Source: Caldilineaceae bacterium (GTDB lineage Bacteria; Chloroflexota; Anaerolineae; Caldilineales; Caldilineaceae). From it: a stretch of 64,000 nt of DNA. A program made the translations under genes and the position numbers. The notes beneath the pieces were generated by a model. It made no database searches. It was not told the DNA's origin and worked only from the letters and a program-made list of their open reading frames with translations. This document shows positions 8,334 to 17,194 of this stretch, piece by piece. Each line of letters opens with the position of its first letter. Within the stretch, counting starts at the first letter, position 1. The stretch is taken from positions 91,971 through 155,970 of the forward strand of contig JAJEDJ010000050.1 in NCBI GenBank assembly GCA_022821545.1, written 5' to 3'.

Positions 8334-9506
8334 ATGAACGCTACCGTATCTGCCGTTGAACTCTTCCCTCTCCGCATCCCGCGCGACGTTCCCTACCTGG
8401 GACCGCTGGAGGAGGACAATCGCCCCAACCCCAAGGGCTACATCGTGCGCCCCGGCAACCGCACTGTATACCCCGTATTCGACCAGACGCTGCTGGTCAG
8501 AGTCGAAGCAAGTGACGGAACGGTCGGTTGGGGCGAATGTTTCGGTGTGGTGGCGCCGCAAGTCGCACGGACGATCCTGGATGAGCTGCTGATCCCGTTT
8601 GTCATTGGCCGCAGCCCCCATGACGTCGAACGCATTTACGAGGACATGTACGACCTGCAGCGAGTGCGGGGCCATTTCGGCGGGTACGCGCTCGATGCCA
8701 TCGCCGGACTGGACATGGCTCTCTGGGACCTGCGGGCCAAACTGTCGGGGCAGCCGGTGTGGCAGTTGCTGGGCGGCCTGCGGCGCCAGAAGTTGCCGGT
8801 CTACGTCTCTGGGCTGCCGGGCGCGACAAAGGAGGAACGGGCTGCGCTGGGAAAGCGGTGGATCGAACGCGGTTTTTCGGCGCTGAAGTTCGCAGCTGTT
8901 GTCGCTGCCGAAGGCGAGGTCGCGGAGATCGAGGCAATCCGCAGCCAGGTTGGGTCTGCGCCAAGGATCCTCGCCGATCTTCACTGGCGCTACACTGCCC
9001 TGGAAGCCGTTCAACTGATAGAAAGACTATGCGAATACGACCTCTATCTGGCGGAGGCGCCGGTCGCGCCCGAGGACCTGGCCGGTCAGGCGCACGTGGC
9101 CCGGTCGGTTAAGACGCGCATCGGTCTGGGAGAAGAGTGGCGAACCGTCCACGAATACCTTCCGCGCCTGCAGGCCGGCTGCATGGACGTCATTCAGCCG
9201 GAGATGGCCCACACCGGCATCACCGGTTTCGTCCGCATCTGTGAGCTGGCGCAGGCTTTCCACTGCCAGGTGATGCCCCATGCGACCATCAATATCGGCA
9301 TCGCGCAGGCGGCCAGCCTGCATGCGGCCGCCACCCTGGCCAACTTCGTCATGCACGAGTACCAGCATACCATTTTCGATCGCAACAAACAGTACATTCG
9401 CAGCGCGATGGACTGCCGCGCCGGTTTCTTCACGCTTCCTGATGGGCCCGGCCTGGGCGTCGAGCCGACGGAAGAGGCGCTGAGTTTTGCATTCAATCAA
9501 GGCTGA
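8334..9506 (+). CDS. Mandelate racemase/muconate lactonizing enzyme family protein (second copy)
   Basis: A 390-residue enolase-superfamily enzyme, distinct from the minus-strand one. Catalytic-site elements: lysine in ALKFAAV, Asp in ILADLHWR, Glu in LYLAEAPV, Glu in GLGEEWRT, QPEMAHTGITGF and the histidine in VMPHATINIG. The start ATG 8334 (MNATVSAVELFPLRIP) is the first codon consistent with the family; the frame is open far upstream through the aldolase gene. GTVGWGECFG marks the capping domain. Together with the aldolase and the lactonase-type hydrolase downstream it suggests a second dehydratase or an epimerase acting on the same class of sugar acids. Substrate unknown. Confidence 0.83.
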   Translation: MNATVSAVELFPLRIPRDVPYLGPLEEDNRPNPKGYIVRPGNRTVYPVFDQTLLVRVEASDGTVGWGECFGVVAPQVARTILDELLIPFVIGRSPHDVERIYEDMYDLQRVRGHFGGYALDAIAGLDMALWDLRAKLSGQPVWQLLGGLRRQKLPVYVSGLPGATKEERAALGKRWIERGFSALKFAAVVAAEGEVAEIEAIRSQVGSAPRILADLHWRYTALEAVQLIERLCEYDLYLAEAPVAPEDLAGQAHVARSVKTRIGLGEEWRTVHEYLPRLQAGCMDVIQPEMAHTGITGFVRICELAQAFHCQVMPHATINIGIAQAASLHAAATLANFVMHEYQHTIFDRNKQYIRSAMDCRAGFFTLPDGPGLGVEPTEEALSFAFNQG

Positions 9507-9526
9507 ATCCACGAGGAGTGTTCGGG

Positions 9527-10300
9527 ATGAGTGAGAGAGAGTTTGCCGTCGTCGATACGCACTGCCACGTCGGCCTGCACAAGTATGAGCCTGTTGAGGC
9601 CCTGCTCTTCCACATGGAGCGGGCCGGTGTCGACCAGGCCGTTCTGATCCAGTACATGGGCAACAGCGACAACGGTTACATTGTGGATGTAATTGAAGCG
9701 AACCCGGGCCGATTTGCCGCGGCCATGATCGTGGATGACGGCGACGACGGCTCTGCCATTCGCGCCTGGGCCGAACAGGGGCTCGCCGGCATTCGCTTGC
9801 TGGCCGACTTCCGCAGCTCCGGCGGCGACCCCCTGGCCCACTGGCGCGTTGCCGACGAGCTGGGCCTGGTTGTCAGCGTCTTCAGTCGACCGGATATCCT
9901 GCAGAGCGCCGAGTTCAATGAAGTGCTGCGCCTCTTCCCGAACCTTTCAATGATCATCGAGCATTTGGGAGGCGTCAAGCCGGGCGTTGACCTGGAAGAG
10001 TTCGCCGCTATCACCGCTCTGGCGCGCCACGAAAACCTGACGATCAAGCTGCCGGGATTTGGCGAATTCTGCCATCTCCCTTGCCCGTTTCAGGAGGTAC
10101 CTCCTCTCGCGGAGCTTACTTTGGAGGCGTTCGGCGCACGGCGCATCATGTGGGGCAGCGACTGGCCCCCCGTCAGCAGCCGCGAAGGCTTCGACAACTC
10201 TCTGGCGTTTCCTCTTGAGTACCTGTCCGCTCTGAGCACAGATGAGCGCGCCTGGATATTCGGCAAAACGGCAAGACAGGTCTGGAACCTGAACGGCTGA
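9527..10300 (+). CDS. Amidohydrolase-2 family protein, sugar lactonase-like (COG3618 type)
   Basis: A 257-residue metal-dependent TIM-barrel hydrolase. It begins with the metal-binding VDTHCHVG, continues with IIEHLGG in the middle and ends with MWGSDWPPVSSREG, where the Asp is the catalytic/metal residue. GSDWP near the C-terminus is typical of L-fuconolactonase, L-rhamnonolactonase and 2-pyrone-4,6-dicarboxylate lactonase. ATG 9527 sits 8 bases after GAGGAG (9513-9518), better than GTG 9518, which overlaps that Shine-Dalgarno. In context it likely opens the aldonolactone before dehydration and aldol cleavage by the neighbouring enzymes; this is inference. Confidence 0.82.
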   Translation: MSEREFAVVDTHCHVGLHKYEPVEALLFHMERAGVDQAVLIQYMGNSDNGYIVDVIEANPGRFAAAMIVDDGDDGSAIRAWAEQGLAGIRLLADFRSSGGDPLAHWRVADELGLVVSVFSRPDILQSAEFNEVLRLFPNLSMIIEHLGGVKPGVDLEEFAAITALARHENLTIKLPGFGEFCHLPCPFQEVPPLAELTLEAFGARRIMWGSDWPPVSSREGFDNSLAFPLEYLSALSTDERAWIFGKTARQVWNLNG

Positions 10301-10383
10301 ACCAAATTGTCCCCATCGCTTGCGCAGCTCTTGCGGGCGTCTTCGCCTACGGTAGACTGTTGCGCTCACCCAGGAATGCCCTG

Positions 10384-11346
10384 ATGCCAAAAATCATCTT
10401 CTTCACAAATCTGGCCGGTGAACTGGCCCGGCAGGTCATTGCCCCGGCTCCCGGGGAATGGGATGTATCCGTGCAGCCGTTTGAGCTGCCGGCAGAGGAA
10501 AAAGCCAGCATTGCCTCCGATGCCGACTTCCTGATTCTCTTTCCCGGAGACCTGGAGGAAACCGTACTGCGGGCGGCGCGGAGTCTGAAGTTGGTCCAGC
10601 TTGTGAGCGCCGGTTTCGATCGCATGCCGCTCGACGTGCTGGCAGAACTGGATATCCCCCTTGCCAACAACGGCGGCACGAATTCGATCGACGTGGCCGA
10701 GCACACCTTGGCCCTCATCCTGGGCGTCTACCGCCGCTTGACGGAGATGGACCGCAACGTTCGCAACGCAGGTTGGAGCGATATCGACAGTGGAATGACG
10801 ACCTTCACAGTCCACGGCAAGACGGTTGGCATCGTCGGCCTCGGTCACATTGGCAAAGAGGTTGCCAGGAGGCTGGTCCCCTTCCAGGCCAACGTAATCT
10901 ATTTCGACCCGTTCCCCGTTCCGGCCGCAGTGGAACGCGAATTGCAGGTTGATCGGGTCTCTTTGGGCGAGTTGTTGGAGAGGTCCGATATTGTCACCTT
11001 GCACGTGCCCCTGAATGACCGGACCCGTCATCTCATCGGCCCAAAAGAGTTGGCGCAGATGAATTCCAGCGCGATCCTCGTCAATACCTGTCGCGGCCCG
11101 GTTGTGGACGAAGATGCACTGATCGAAGCCTTGACCGTTGGTACAATTCGGGCCGCAGGACTGGATGTACTCAAGGACGAACCGACCGGCCCCGACAACC
11201 CGATTCTGCAATTGGATAACGTGATTCTCTCACCCCATATCGCCGGCGTCACCTACGATACGTGGCGGCGTCGCGGGCTTTTCATCTTCGAGAACCTCCG
11301 GCGAGTCTGGGAAGGCGGGAAACCGCTGGCCGAAATCGAACTCTGA
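10384..11346 (+). CDS. D-isomer-specific 2-hydroxyacid dehydrogenase
   Basis: A 320-residue NAD(P)-dependent oxidoreductase of the D-2-hydroxyacid dehydrogenase family. The Rossmann motif GIVGLGHIGKEVA is near residue 150; the catalytic triad is visible as Arg in NTCRGPVVDE, Glu in LDVLKDEPTG and His in LSPHIAG. I chose ATG 10384 (MPKIIFF), 8 bases after AGGA at 10372-10375, over TTG 10360. As the last gene of the sugar-acid block it could reduce a 2-keto acid or oxidise a hydroxyacid product, such as lactate or glycerate; the family is too broad to name the substrate. Confidence 0.88.
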   Translation: MPKIIFFTNLAGELARQVIAPAPGEWDVSVQPFELPAEEKASIASDADFLILFPGDLEETVLRAARSLKLVQLVSAGFDRMPLDVLAELDIPLANNGGTNSIDVAEHTLALILGVYRRLTEMDRNVRNAGWSDIDSGMTTFTVHGKTVGIVGLGHIGKEVARRLVPFQANVIYFDPFPVPAAVERELQVDRVSLGELLERSDIVTLHVPLNDRTRHLIGPKELAQMNSSAILVNTCRGPVVDEDALIEALTVGTIRAAGLDVLKDEPTGPDNPILQLDNVILSPHIAGVTYDTWRRRGLFIFENLRRVWEGGKPLAEIEL

Positions 11347-11405
11347 GCGGCGGCTGTTTGCTGGCGTCGCCGCCCTCTTTGCCGCCATAACTGGACCCTT
11401 CTCCT

Positions 11406-11434
11406 TTGGCGTTCAGTCGGCGCGCTGTTATACT
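11406..11434 (+). promoter_or_regulatory. Sigma-70-like promoter for the moxR operon
   Basis: TTGGCG at 11406-11411 and TATACT at 11429-11434 are separated by 17 bases, a good match to the housekeeping consensus (4/6 and 5/6). It would give a leader of about 170 bases before the moxR ATG at 11614. The rest of the 267-base gap shows nothing else I can name. Confidence 0.55.
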
Positions 11435-11613
11435 CCCTCAATTGCAGGTTCAACTGACCGCTTCCTGCAGAACTCTATTTCATGGCTTCTCTGACGGCCC
11501 GGTGCGGCCCTGCCGTCCGGTCGGGACCCAATGCTGTCAGGGTCAATGGGCCAACTGTCCTTTCGTCGGCTTCACTTGCGTATTCCGGAGCTGTGGTCGA
11601 TTTAGGAGCATAC

Positions 11614-12711
11614 ATGACGGACATCGCCTTTGTACAGGACCTTGCGCAACGGCTACGCGAAAATGTTGGCCGGGTGATTGTTGGCAAGGACGAGGTTGTT
11701 GATCAGCTGCTGGTGGCTCTCTTCTGCGAAGGTCACGTGCTGCTTGAAGACGTACCCGGCATCGGCAAGACGATGCTGGCGAAGACGCTCGCCGCTTCTC
11801 TGGGAATCGGCTTTCAACGAATCCAGTTCACGCCCGACCTGCTCCCCTCGGACATCGTAGGCGTCAGCGTCTACAACCGCAAGACGGACGACTTCGAGTA
11901 CCGTCCCGGCCCGATTTTGGCGGGGATTGTCCTCGCAGACGAAATCAACCGCGCCGGGCCCCGTACGCAGAGCGCCCTGTTGGAAGCAATGGAAGAGCGG
12001 CATGTTACCGTCGATGGCGTCAGCCACGCGCTCCCCTACCCGTTTTTCCTTATGGCGACTCAGAATCCGGTCGAACTTGCAGGAACGTTCCCACTGCCTG
12101 AAGCGCAGATGGACCGCTTCTTGATTCAGCTGGCGCTGGGGTATCCGGAGCGTGAAGAGGAGCGCCTGATCCTGCACCGTTTTCGCGCAGACAACCCTCT
12201 TTCCCGCGTCAAGGCTATCGTCCTGGCGGACGACGTCCGCCAGGCTGTAACAATCTGCCGTGATGTTTTCGTCCACCCGGTCCTGGAGGACTATCTCCTC
12301 GACCTGGTCCAGGCTACGCGCGTCGACAGTGCGCTCGACCTGGGCGTCAGCCCGCGCGGCAGCCTTGCCTTCTACCGCACGGTGCAGGCCCTGGCCGCAG
12401 TCAAGGGGCGGTCCTACGTTACGCCGGACGATATTCAGCAACTTGCCCCGCCCGTCCTCCGCCACCGCTTAATCCCCGGCCCCGACACGCGTCTGCACGG
12501 CACCTCCGTCGCCAAGGTTCTGGAGGACATTATTCGCACTGTGCCGGTGCCCGTAGAGGAGAACTGGCAGGAAGGCCCTTCCGGGACGGACTCGGCTGAC
12601 GGGGTTGGCGCTTTCGGCGCTGACCTGGAGCAGGAGTTGGAGGCGGCCGCATCCCCGGAGGCTTCCGTCAACGGCCCGCCGGCTGACAATCGCACCTTAC
12701 TTTCAGACTGA
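11614..12711 (+). CDS. MoxR-type AAA+ ATPase
   Basis: A 365-residue AAA+ chaperone of the MoxR family. Walker A is EDVPGIGKTMLAK (about residues 46-58), Walker B is GIVLADEINRAGP, and sensor-type elements FLMATQNPVE and QMDRFLI follow; the C-terminal lid spans about 200-300. MoxR ATPases are thought to assist maturation of partner proteins, usually encoded next door with DUF58/VWA proteins, as here. ATG 11614 follows AGGAG (11604-11608). The C-terminal 45 residues (Glu/Gly/Ala-rich) are outside the AAA+ core. The stop overlaps the next start as TGATG. Confidence 0.93.
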   Translation: MTDIAFVQDLAQRLRENVGRVIVGKDEVVDQLLVALFCEGHVLLEDVPGIGKTMLAKTLAASLGIGFQRIQFTPDLLPSDIVGVSVYNRKTDDFEYRPGPILAGIVLADEINRAGPRTQSALLEAMEERHVTVDGVSHALPYPFFLMATQNPVELAGTFPLPEAQMDRFLIQLALGYPEREEERLILHRFRADNPLSRVKAIVLADDVRQAVTICRDVFVHPVLEDYLLDLVQATRVDSALDLGVSPRGSLAFYRTVQALAAVKGRSYVTPDDIQQLAPPVLRHRLIPGPDTRLHGTSVAKVLEDIIRTVPVPVEENWQEGPSGTDSADGVGAFGADLEQELEAAASPEASVNGPPADNRTLLSD

Positions 12712-13958
12712 TGGGGCGAGCTGGCTGGACCGCCGCGGCTGCTGTACTGATTCTGGCGCTTTCTACGCGCAACAGCCTGATCTTTACGATGGCGCTGGTC
12801 CTCGGTCTGATGGGGCTCGTTGTCTGGCTTTGGAGCCGCTACAGTCTGTCTCAAGTGACCTACAGGCGCCGCTTCGATGTCGACCACGTCTTTTTCGGCG
12901 AAAAGACTGAACTTCACTTGGAAGTGACCAACGCCAAACCGCTTCCGCTTGCCTGGCTGCGCTGCGAAGATGACTTTCCCGTTGCCCTCCACCTGGAGCC
13001 GGAAGAACGAGCGCGGCACTATCTGTCCACGCGCCGCGTTCTCGTCAACCTCTTCTCTCTCGGTATCTATCAGAGAGTCATTCGTCGCTACACCGTCGTC
13101 GGTACCCAGCGCGGCGCCTGGAGATTCGGGCCGGTTCAGATCATCTGCGGCGACATCTTCGGATTCCGCAGCCAGTTCCTGGAGGATCCGGCTACCTCGC
13201 TGCTTCTTGTCTATCCCAAAATGTACTCACTGCCCGAACTGGGTCTGGAGGCCCGCAACCCATTTGGCGATCACGAAAGTCGAAACAGACTGATCGAAGA
13301 CCCGTTGCGGTTGAGCGGTGTACGCGACTATCTGCCCGGCGACAACTTCCGCTACATTCACTGGAAGGCGACGGCCCGCCGCCAGGAACTTCAGACAAAG
13401 CTGTTCGAACCTTCTGCCTCGCGCCCGCTGGCGATCTTCGTCAATATCCGCACCTTCCATCACCGCTTCGAAGGCGTAGACCCGGAGCTGCGGGAGTTTG
13501 CCATCAGCGTCGGCGCCTCCATTGCCCGCTGGGCGCAGATGCAGGGTGAGGAGTTCGGTGTTTTCGCCAACAGCATGATGTACGCCGGCAGGCGGGTGCG
13601 CGTACTTCCCGCCGCGCACCCGCGGCAGCTTACCAGCGTCCTCGAGGCGCTGGCCTACTGTGTCGGCCTGCCGCATACGACCATCGAAAGGGTCTTGCAA
13701 CAGGAGGCCGACCACCTTCGCTTCGGGACTACGATCGTTCTGGTCAGCGCCACGCTGTCGGAAAACCTTCGGCGCGTCCTCATCGACCTGCAGCGTCGCG
13801 GATTTGCCGTCACACTGCTGGGAATCGGCGGCCTGACGCTCGACAGGGCTATCCCCGGGGTCGCTTTCCAAAAGCTGTCGCAACAGGCGTTGAGCGGCCT
13901 GGCTGTCGAAGTGGAACAGGAGACGCACGAATCTGAATCGGCCGTCATGGCGGCTTGA
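12711..13958 (+). CDS. DUF58 domain membrane protein (VWA-like)
   Basis: A 415-residue protein with two N-terminal membrane helices (about residues 5-20 and 24-42) and a DUF58 core. The signature DPLRLSGVRDYLPGDNFRYIHWKATARR lies near residue 205, followed by a VWA-like domain beginning RPLAIFVNI. The family is nearly always encoded with a MoxR ATPase and a transglutaminase or DUF4129 protein, and is probably a membrane-bound partner or client of the ATPase. It is translationally coupled to moxR (ATG 12711 overlaps TGA 12709-12711). Molecular function in this lineage is not established. Confidence 0.9.
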   Translation: MGRAGWTAAAAVLILALSTRNSLIFTMALVLGLMGLVVWLWSRYSLSQVTYRRRFDVDHVFFGEKTELHLEVTNAKPLPLAWLRCEDDFPVALHLEPEERARHYLSTRRVLVNLFSLGIYQRVIRRYTVVGTQRGAWRFGPVQIICGDIFGFRSQFLEDPATSLLLVYPKMYSLPELGLEARNPFGDHESRNRLIEDPLRLSGVRDYLPGDNFRYIHWKATARRQELQTKLFEPSASRPLAIFVNIRTFHHRFEGVDPELREFAISVGASIARWAQMQGEEFGVFANSMMYAGRRVRVLPAAHPRQLTSVLEALAYCVGLPHTTIERVLQQEADHLRFGTTIVLVSATLSENLRRVLIDLQRRGFAVTLLGIGGLTLDRAIPGVAFQKLSQQALSGLAVEVEQETHESESAVMAA

Positions 13959-13972
13959 TACCATACTGACCC

Positions 13973-15562
13973 ATGAATTCGACACTTACTCTGCCTTGGG
14001 GCCATTCGGAATGGAACATTGTGGACGGCGGGCTGTTGCCGTTGCTTGTCGGTGTCATGCGTTTCTGCTGGATCTGGCCCTGGATGCTGCTGATTCAGGG
14101 ATTTCTGGCGCCCTCACTCGCCGCGCCGCTCATGTACCCCTGGATGGTGATTCTCCTGCCGGTGCTCAGCTTTACTTTCGCGCGCTGGTCCATGCCCACG
14201 CTGGCTGAACGCAGGGACTTTCGCAGAACCAATCAGATACGCCAGCAAATCGCAACCTTCGGCTTTGCGGCCCTCCTGTTTCTGCTGTGGCTGCGCTTCC
14301 TGCGACCGGAATTCTGGCTGGTGGACCTGCGCTGGCTGATAGCCGCAGGCTACGATCTGATCTACTGGGACGCGGTCCCGGTCGAAGTTCCCGGCACGTT
14401 GCTCTTTCTGCTCCTGGGTGTTTTTCTCTGGCTGCGCGGCGCGCTCGACGGGCATGGCCAGTACCGCCACGATGAGATCTGGAGGGCCTTTCTCTCGGGC
14501 GGCGCTGCGCTGGCCCTTTTTGCCTGGATCGTTCCCCCAATACCCGCAATAGAGCAACCTGACGCGGCCGCGACCCCGTTCATGTCCGCCGGCGGCCAGC
14601 TCTCTAGCTCTATCTGGCTTGTACTCCTCTTTGCCGCCTCAGGACTTGCAGGGATGGGTGTCGCCAACCTTGGAAAGTCGGGCGGTTGGAGACGCCGTGC
14701 GCACGCTGCCAAACTGCGTCCCAACCGCGGCTGGATGGCCGGAATCGGGTTAACGATCATCGTCATGCTGGCAATGGCCCTGCTGGTGGCGTTGATCATT
14801 CAGCCCGAGGACGCCGCCATACTTTGGAAGGCGCTCGGGCTGATCTGGCAGGGCGTTAGCAGAGTTCTCATCTGGATCATCACAGTCGTCACCTACCCCA
14901 TCTTTATAGTCCTTGAGTACCTCATGCGCCTGCTGCGAAGCCTCTTCGGTGAACGTTCTCAGGAAACCGAGCGTACCGAATTTGCCCCGTTTCCTACCTC
15001 TGAACCGATGCCGGAGCCGCCGGATAGGGCCGTCGAAGCGATGCCGGAGCCTTTACGGTGGATTGCACTCCTTGTGTTTGCCGCAGGCGTTTTCTTCATA
15101 CTCATGCTCGTTCTGCGTCAGTTGAACAGACCCGAAGAGGAGAGCGACGAGGTACGCGAATCGATACTGACGGCCAGCCTGTTGCAGTCTCAACTTGCAG
15201 ACCTGTGGGCCCGTCTGCGCTCTCGGTTCGGCCCGCCGCCGGAGGAGCCGGACCCGTACCTGTCGCTGGCAGGCGAGAACGACACGCGCCGTCTCATTCG
15301 CTCGATCTACCAGCGGCTGCTGGCGCTCGCACAGACGCGAAACGCGCCCAGGTTGCACGGTGAGACCCCCGGCAGCTATGGGGGGCGCCTGGCCGCCAAA
15401 CCCGAATTTGACGAGGCGCTCGTGCAAACAATCACCGCGGCTTACGGCGAGGCCCGTTATGGCGACGAGCCCCCTTCCGAACAGACCGCTTCGGCAGCGC
15501 AAGAGGCTTGGCGCGGGATTGAGTCTGCTCTTGCGCCAGACCCATCTGAAGACGATTCCTGA
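13973..15562 (+). CDS. DUF4129 C-terminal-domain membrane protein
   Basis: A 529-residue protein with about eight membrane helices in the N-terminal 330 residues and one more near 360-382, followed by a cytosolic or periplasmic C-terminal DUF4129 domain. The domain is recognised by RRLIRSIYQRLLALAQ, the LHGETPGSYGGRLA element and AYGEARYGDEPPSE. In many bacteria this domain follows a transglutaminase core in the third gene of the moxR-DUF58 operon; here I see no Cys-His-Asp transglutaminase core, so the protein is the transglutaminase-less form. Likely a membrane component acting with the two upstream products. Confidence 0.82.
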   Translation: MNSTLTLPWGHSEWNIVDGGLLPLLVGVMRFCWIWPWMLLIQGFLAPSLAAPLMYPWMVILLPVLSFTFARWSMPTLAERRDFRRTNQIRQQIATFGFAALLFLLWLRFLRPEFWLVDLRWLIAAGYDLIYWDAVPVEVPGTLLFLLLGVFLWLRGALDGHGQYRHDEIWRAFLSGGAALALFAWIVPPIPAIEQPDAAATPFMSAGGQLSSSIWLVLLFAASGLAGMGVANLGKSGGWRRRAHAAKLRPNRGWMAGIGLTIIVMLAMALLVALIIQPEDAAILWKALGLIWQGVSRVLIWIITVVTYPIFIVLEYLMRLLRSLFGERSQETERTEFAPFPTSEPMPEPPDRAVEAMPEPLRWIALLVFAAGVFFILMLVLRQLNRPEEESDEVRESILTASLLQSQLADLWARLRSRFGPPPEEPDPYLSLAGENDTRRLIRSIYQRLLALAQTRNAPRLHGETPGSYGGRLAAKPEFDEALVQTITAAYGEARYGDEPPSEQTASAAQEAWRGIESALAPDPSEDDS

Positions 15563-15621
15563 AGTAACTTACGGCAGTTCGTTTGCCGATTCTCTCACTC
15601 GCCCAGTCCGGAGTATTTCTA

Positions 15622-17172
15622 ATGAACGGCGCCCAGGCTCTCATTCGCACTCTTTATGACGCAGGTGTAGACACATGTTTCATGAATCCTGGCACGTCGG
15701 AGATGCACTTTGTTGCCGCGCTGGACTCCGTGCCGGAGATGCGCTCCATTCTCTGCCTGTTTGAGGGCGTCGCGACCGGCTGCGCAGACGGCTACGCCCG
15801 CATGACCGGCAAGCCGGCCGCGACACTGCTGCACCTCGGCCCTGGCCTGGGAAATGGAATCTCCAACCTGCACAACGGGCGCAAAGCCCACTCTCCGATC
15901 GTCAACATTGTGGGCGAACACGCGACCTATCACCTCAAGTATGACGCGCCCCTGACGTCGGACATCGAGGGGCTGGCCCGGCCGGTCTCGGGCTGGGTGC
16001 GCACTTCGCCCAATGCGCGCGCGGTTGCTGAAGACGGCGCCGAGGCCGTCGCCGCGGCCCGTACGCACCCGGGACAGGTGGCGACCCTGATACTGCCTGC
16101 GGATACCGCTTGGGGAGCTGCCGGCGGGCCGGCGTCCCCGCAGAGCCCGCCCCCGAAACCCGCCGTGCCCGAGGAGCGTATTTCAGCCGTCGCCCGTCTG
16201 CTGCGGCGGGGAGAAGAGACTGTCCTTCTCGTGGGCGACCAGGTAATGTGCAGCGCAGGTGTCAGCGAACTTGCCTGCCGCATCGCGGCGGGAGCGAACG
16301 CCCGCGTTGTTGGCAATCGCGCCGCAGCGCGCGTTTCGAGAGGCGCCGGCCGCCCTGTCCTGGCCCGCCTGCCCTATCCTGTCGATCAGGCGCTCTCCCT
16401 GTTGGCGGGCGCACGCCACGTCGTTCTTGCCGGCGCCAAAGACCCGGTGGGATTCTTTGCCTACCCGGACAGCCCCAGTCGGCTGGCGCCGCCGGACGCA
16501 GATATCCATCTTCTCGCCTCCGAGGATGAGGACGTTCCCGCCGCGCTCGATGCCTTGAACGAAGAGTTGGGCGCGCCGGCAGCTCCGACGCCCGCGGCCC
16601 GGTTGGAACGCCCGGCCCTGCCCACCGGCCAGCTCACGCCGGAGGCGGTCTGGACCGCTCTGTGCGCACTGATGCCGGAGAACGCAATCATCGCCGATGA
16701 GTCGGTCACCTGCGGCCGCCAGGCCTATCCCCACACCGAGACCGCGCCGCCTCACGACTGGCTTCACGTGACGGGAGGCTCTATCGGCCAGGGCCTGCCG
16801 GCGGCCACTGGGGCGGCCGTGGCCTGCCCGGACCGCCAGGTGTTTGCCATGGAGGGCGACGGCTCCGGCATGTACACTTTGCAGGCCCTGTGGACGCAGG
16901 CGCGCGAGTCGCTGAACGTCGTGAACGTCATTTTCGCAAACCGCAGTTACCGCATTCTGCAGGGCGAACTCCTGAATGTGGGAGGCGATGCTGAACCGGG
17001 GCCGCGTGCCCAGGCCATGATGCGCCTTGACTCTCCGGAGTTGGACTGGGTCTCGATCTCCGAGGGTATGGGCGTTCCCGCGGTCCGCGTCGAGAGCGCC
17101 GACGCTTACGTCCGGGCGCTGAGCCGGGGGATTGAAGAGCCGGGACCGCTGCTGATTGAGGCGATGATCTGA
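15622..17172 (+). CDS. Acetolactate synthase large-subunit-like ThDP enzyme
   Basis: A 516-residue ThDP enzyme of the benzoylformate decarboxylase/acetolactate synthase-like group. The PYR domain has FMNPGTSEMHF and the catalytic Glu in CLFEGVATGCADGYAR; the PP domain has MEGDGSGMYTLQ and, 24 residues on, IFANRSYRIL. The central domain lacks an obvious FAD site (family members of this type often need none). ATG 15622 (MNGAQALIRTLYDAG) follows GGAG at 15610-15613; the frame is open to 15583. It shares only general family resemblance with the ThDP enzyme at 4405. Such proteins are commonly labelled acetolactate synthase without proof; the substrate is unknown. Confidence 0.85.
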   Translation: MNGAQALIRTLYDAGVDTCFMNPGTSEMHFVAALDSVPEMRSILCLFEGVATGCADGYARMTGKPAATLLHLGPGLGNGISNLHNGRKAHSPIVNIVGEHATYHLKYDAPLTSDIEGLARPVSGWVRTSPNARAVAEDGAEAVAAARTHPGQVATLILPADTAWGAAGGPASPQSPPPKPAVPEERISAVARLLRRGEETVLLVGDQVMCSAGVSELACRIAAGANARVVGNRAAARVSRGAGRPVLARLPYPVDQALSLLAGARHVVLAGAKDPVGFFAYPDSPSRLAPPDADIHLLASEDEDVPAALDALNEELGAPAAPTPAARLERPALPTGQLTPEAVWTALCALMPENAIIADESVTCGRQAYPHTETAPPHDWLHVTGGSIGQGLPAATGAAVACPDRQVFAMEGDGSGMYTLQALWTQARESLNVVNVIFANRSYRILQGELLNVGGDAEPGPRAQAMMRLDSPELDWVSISEGMGVPAVRVESADAYVRALSRGIEEPGPLLIEAMI

Positions 17173-17194
17173 TTAAACACCTTCCCCTTCAGCC

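Noticed and set aside
4405..17172. Branched-chain amino acid biosynthesis from two acetolactate-synthase-like genes
   Set aside because: Neither has a small regulatory subunit or ilv neighbours, and both belong to broad ThDP families with many other activities.
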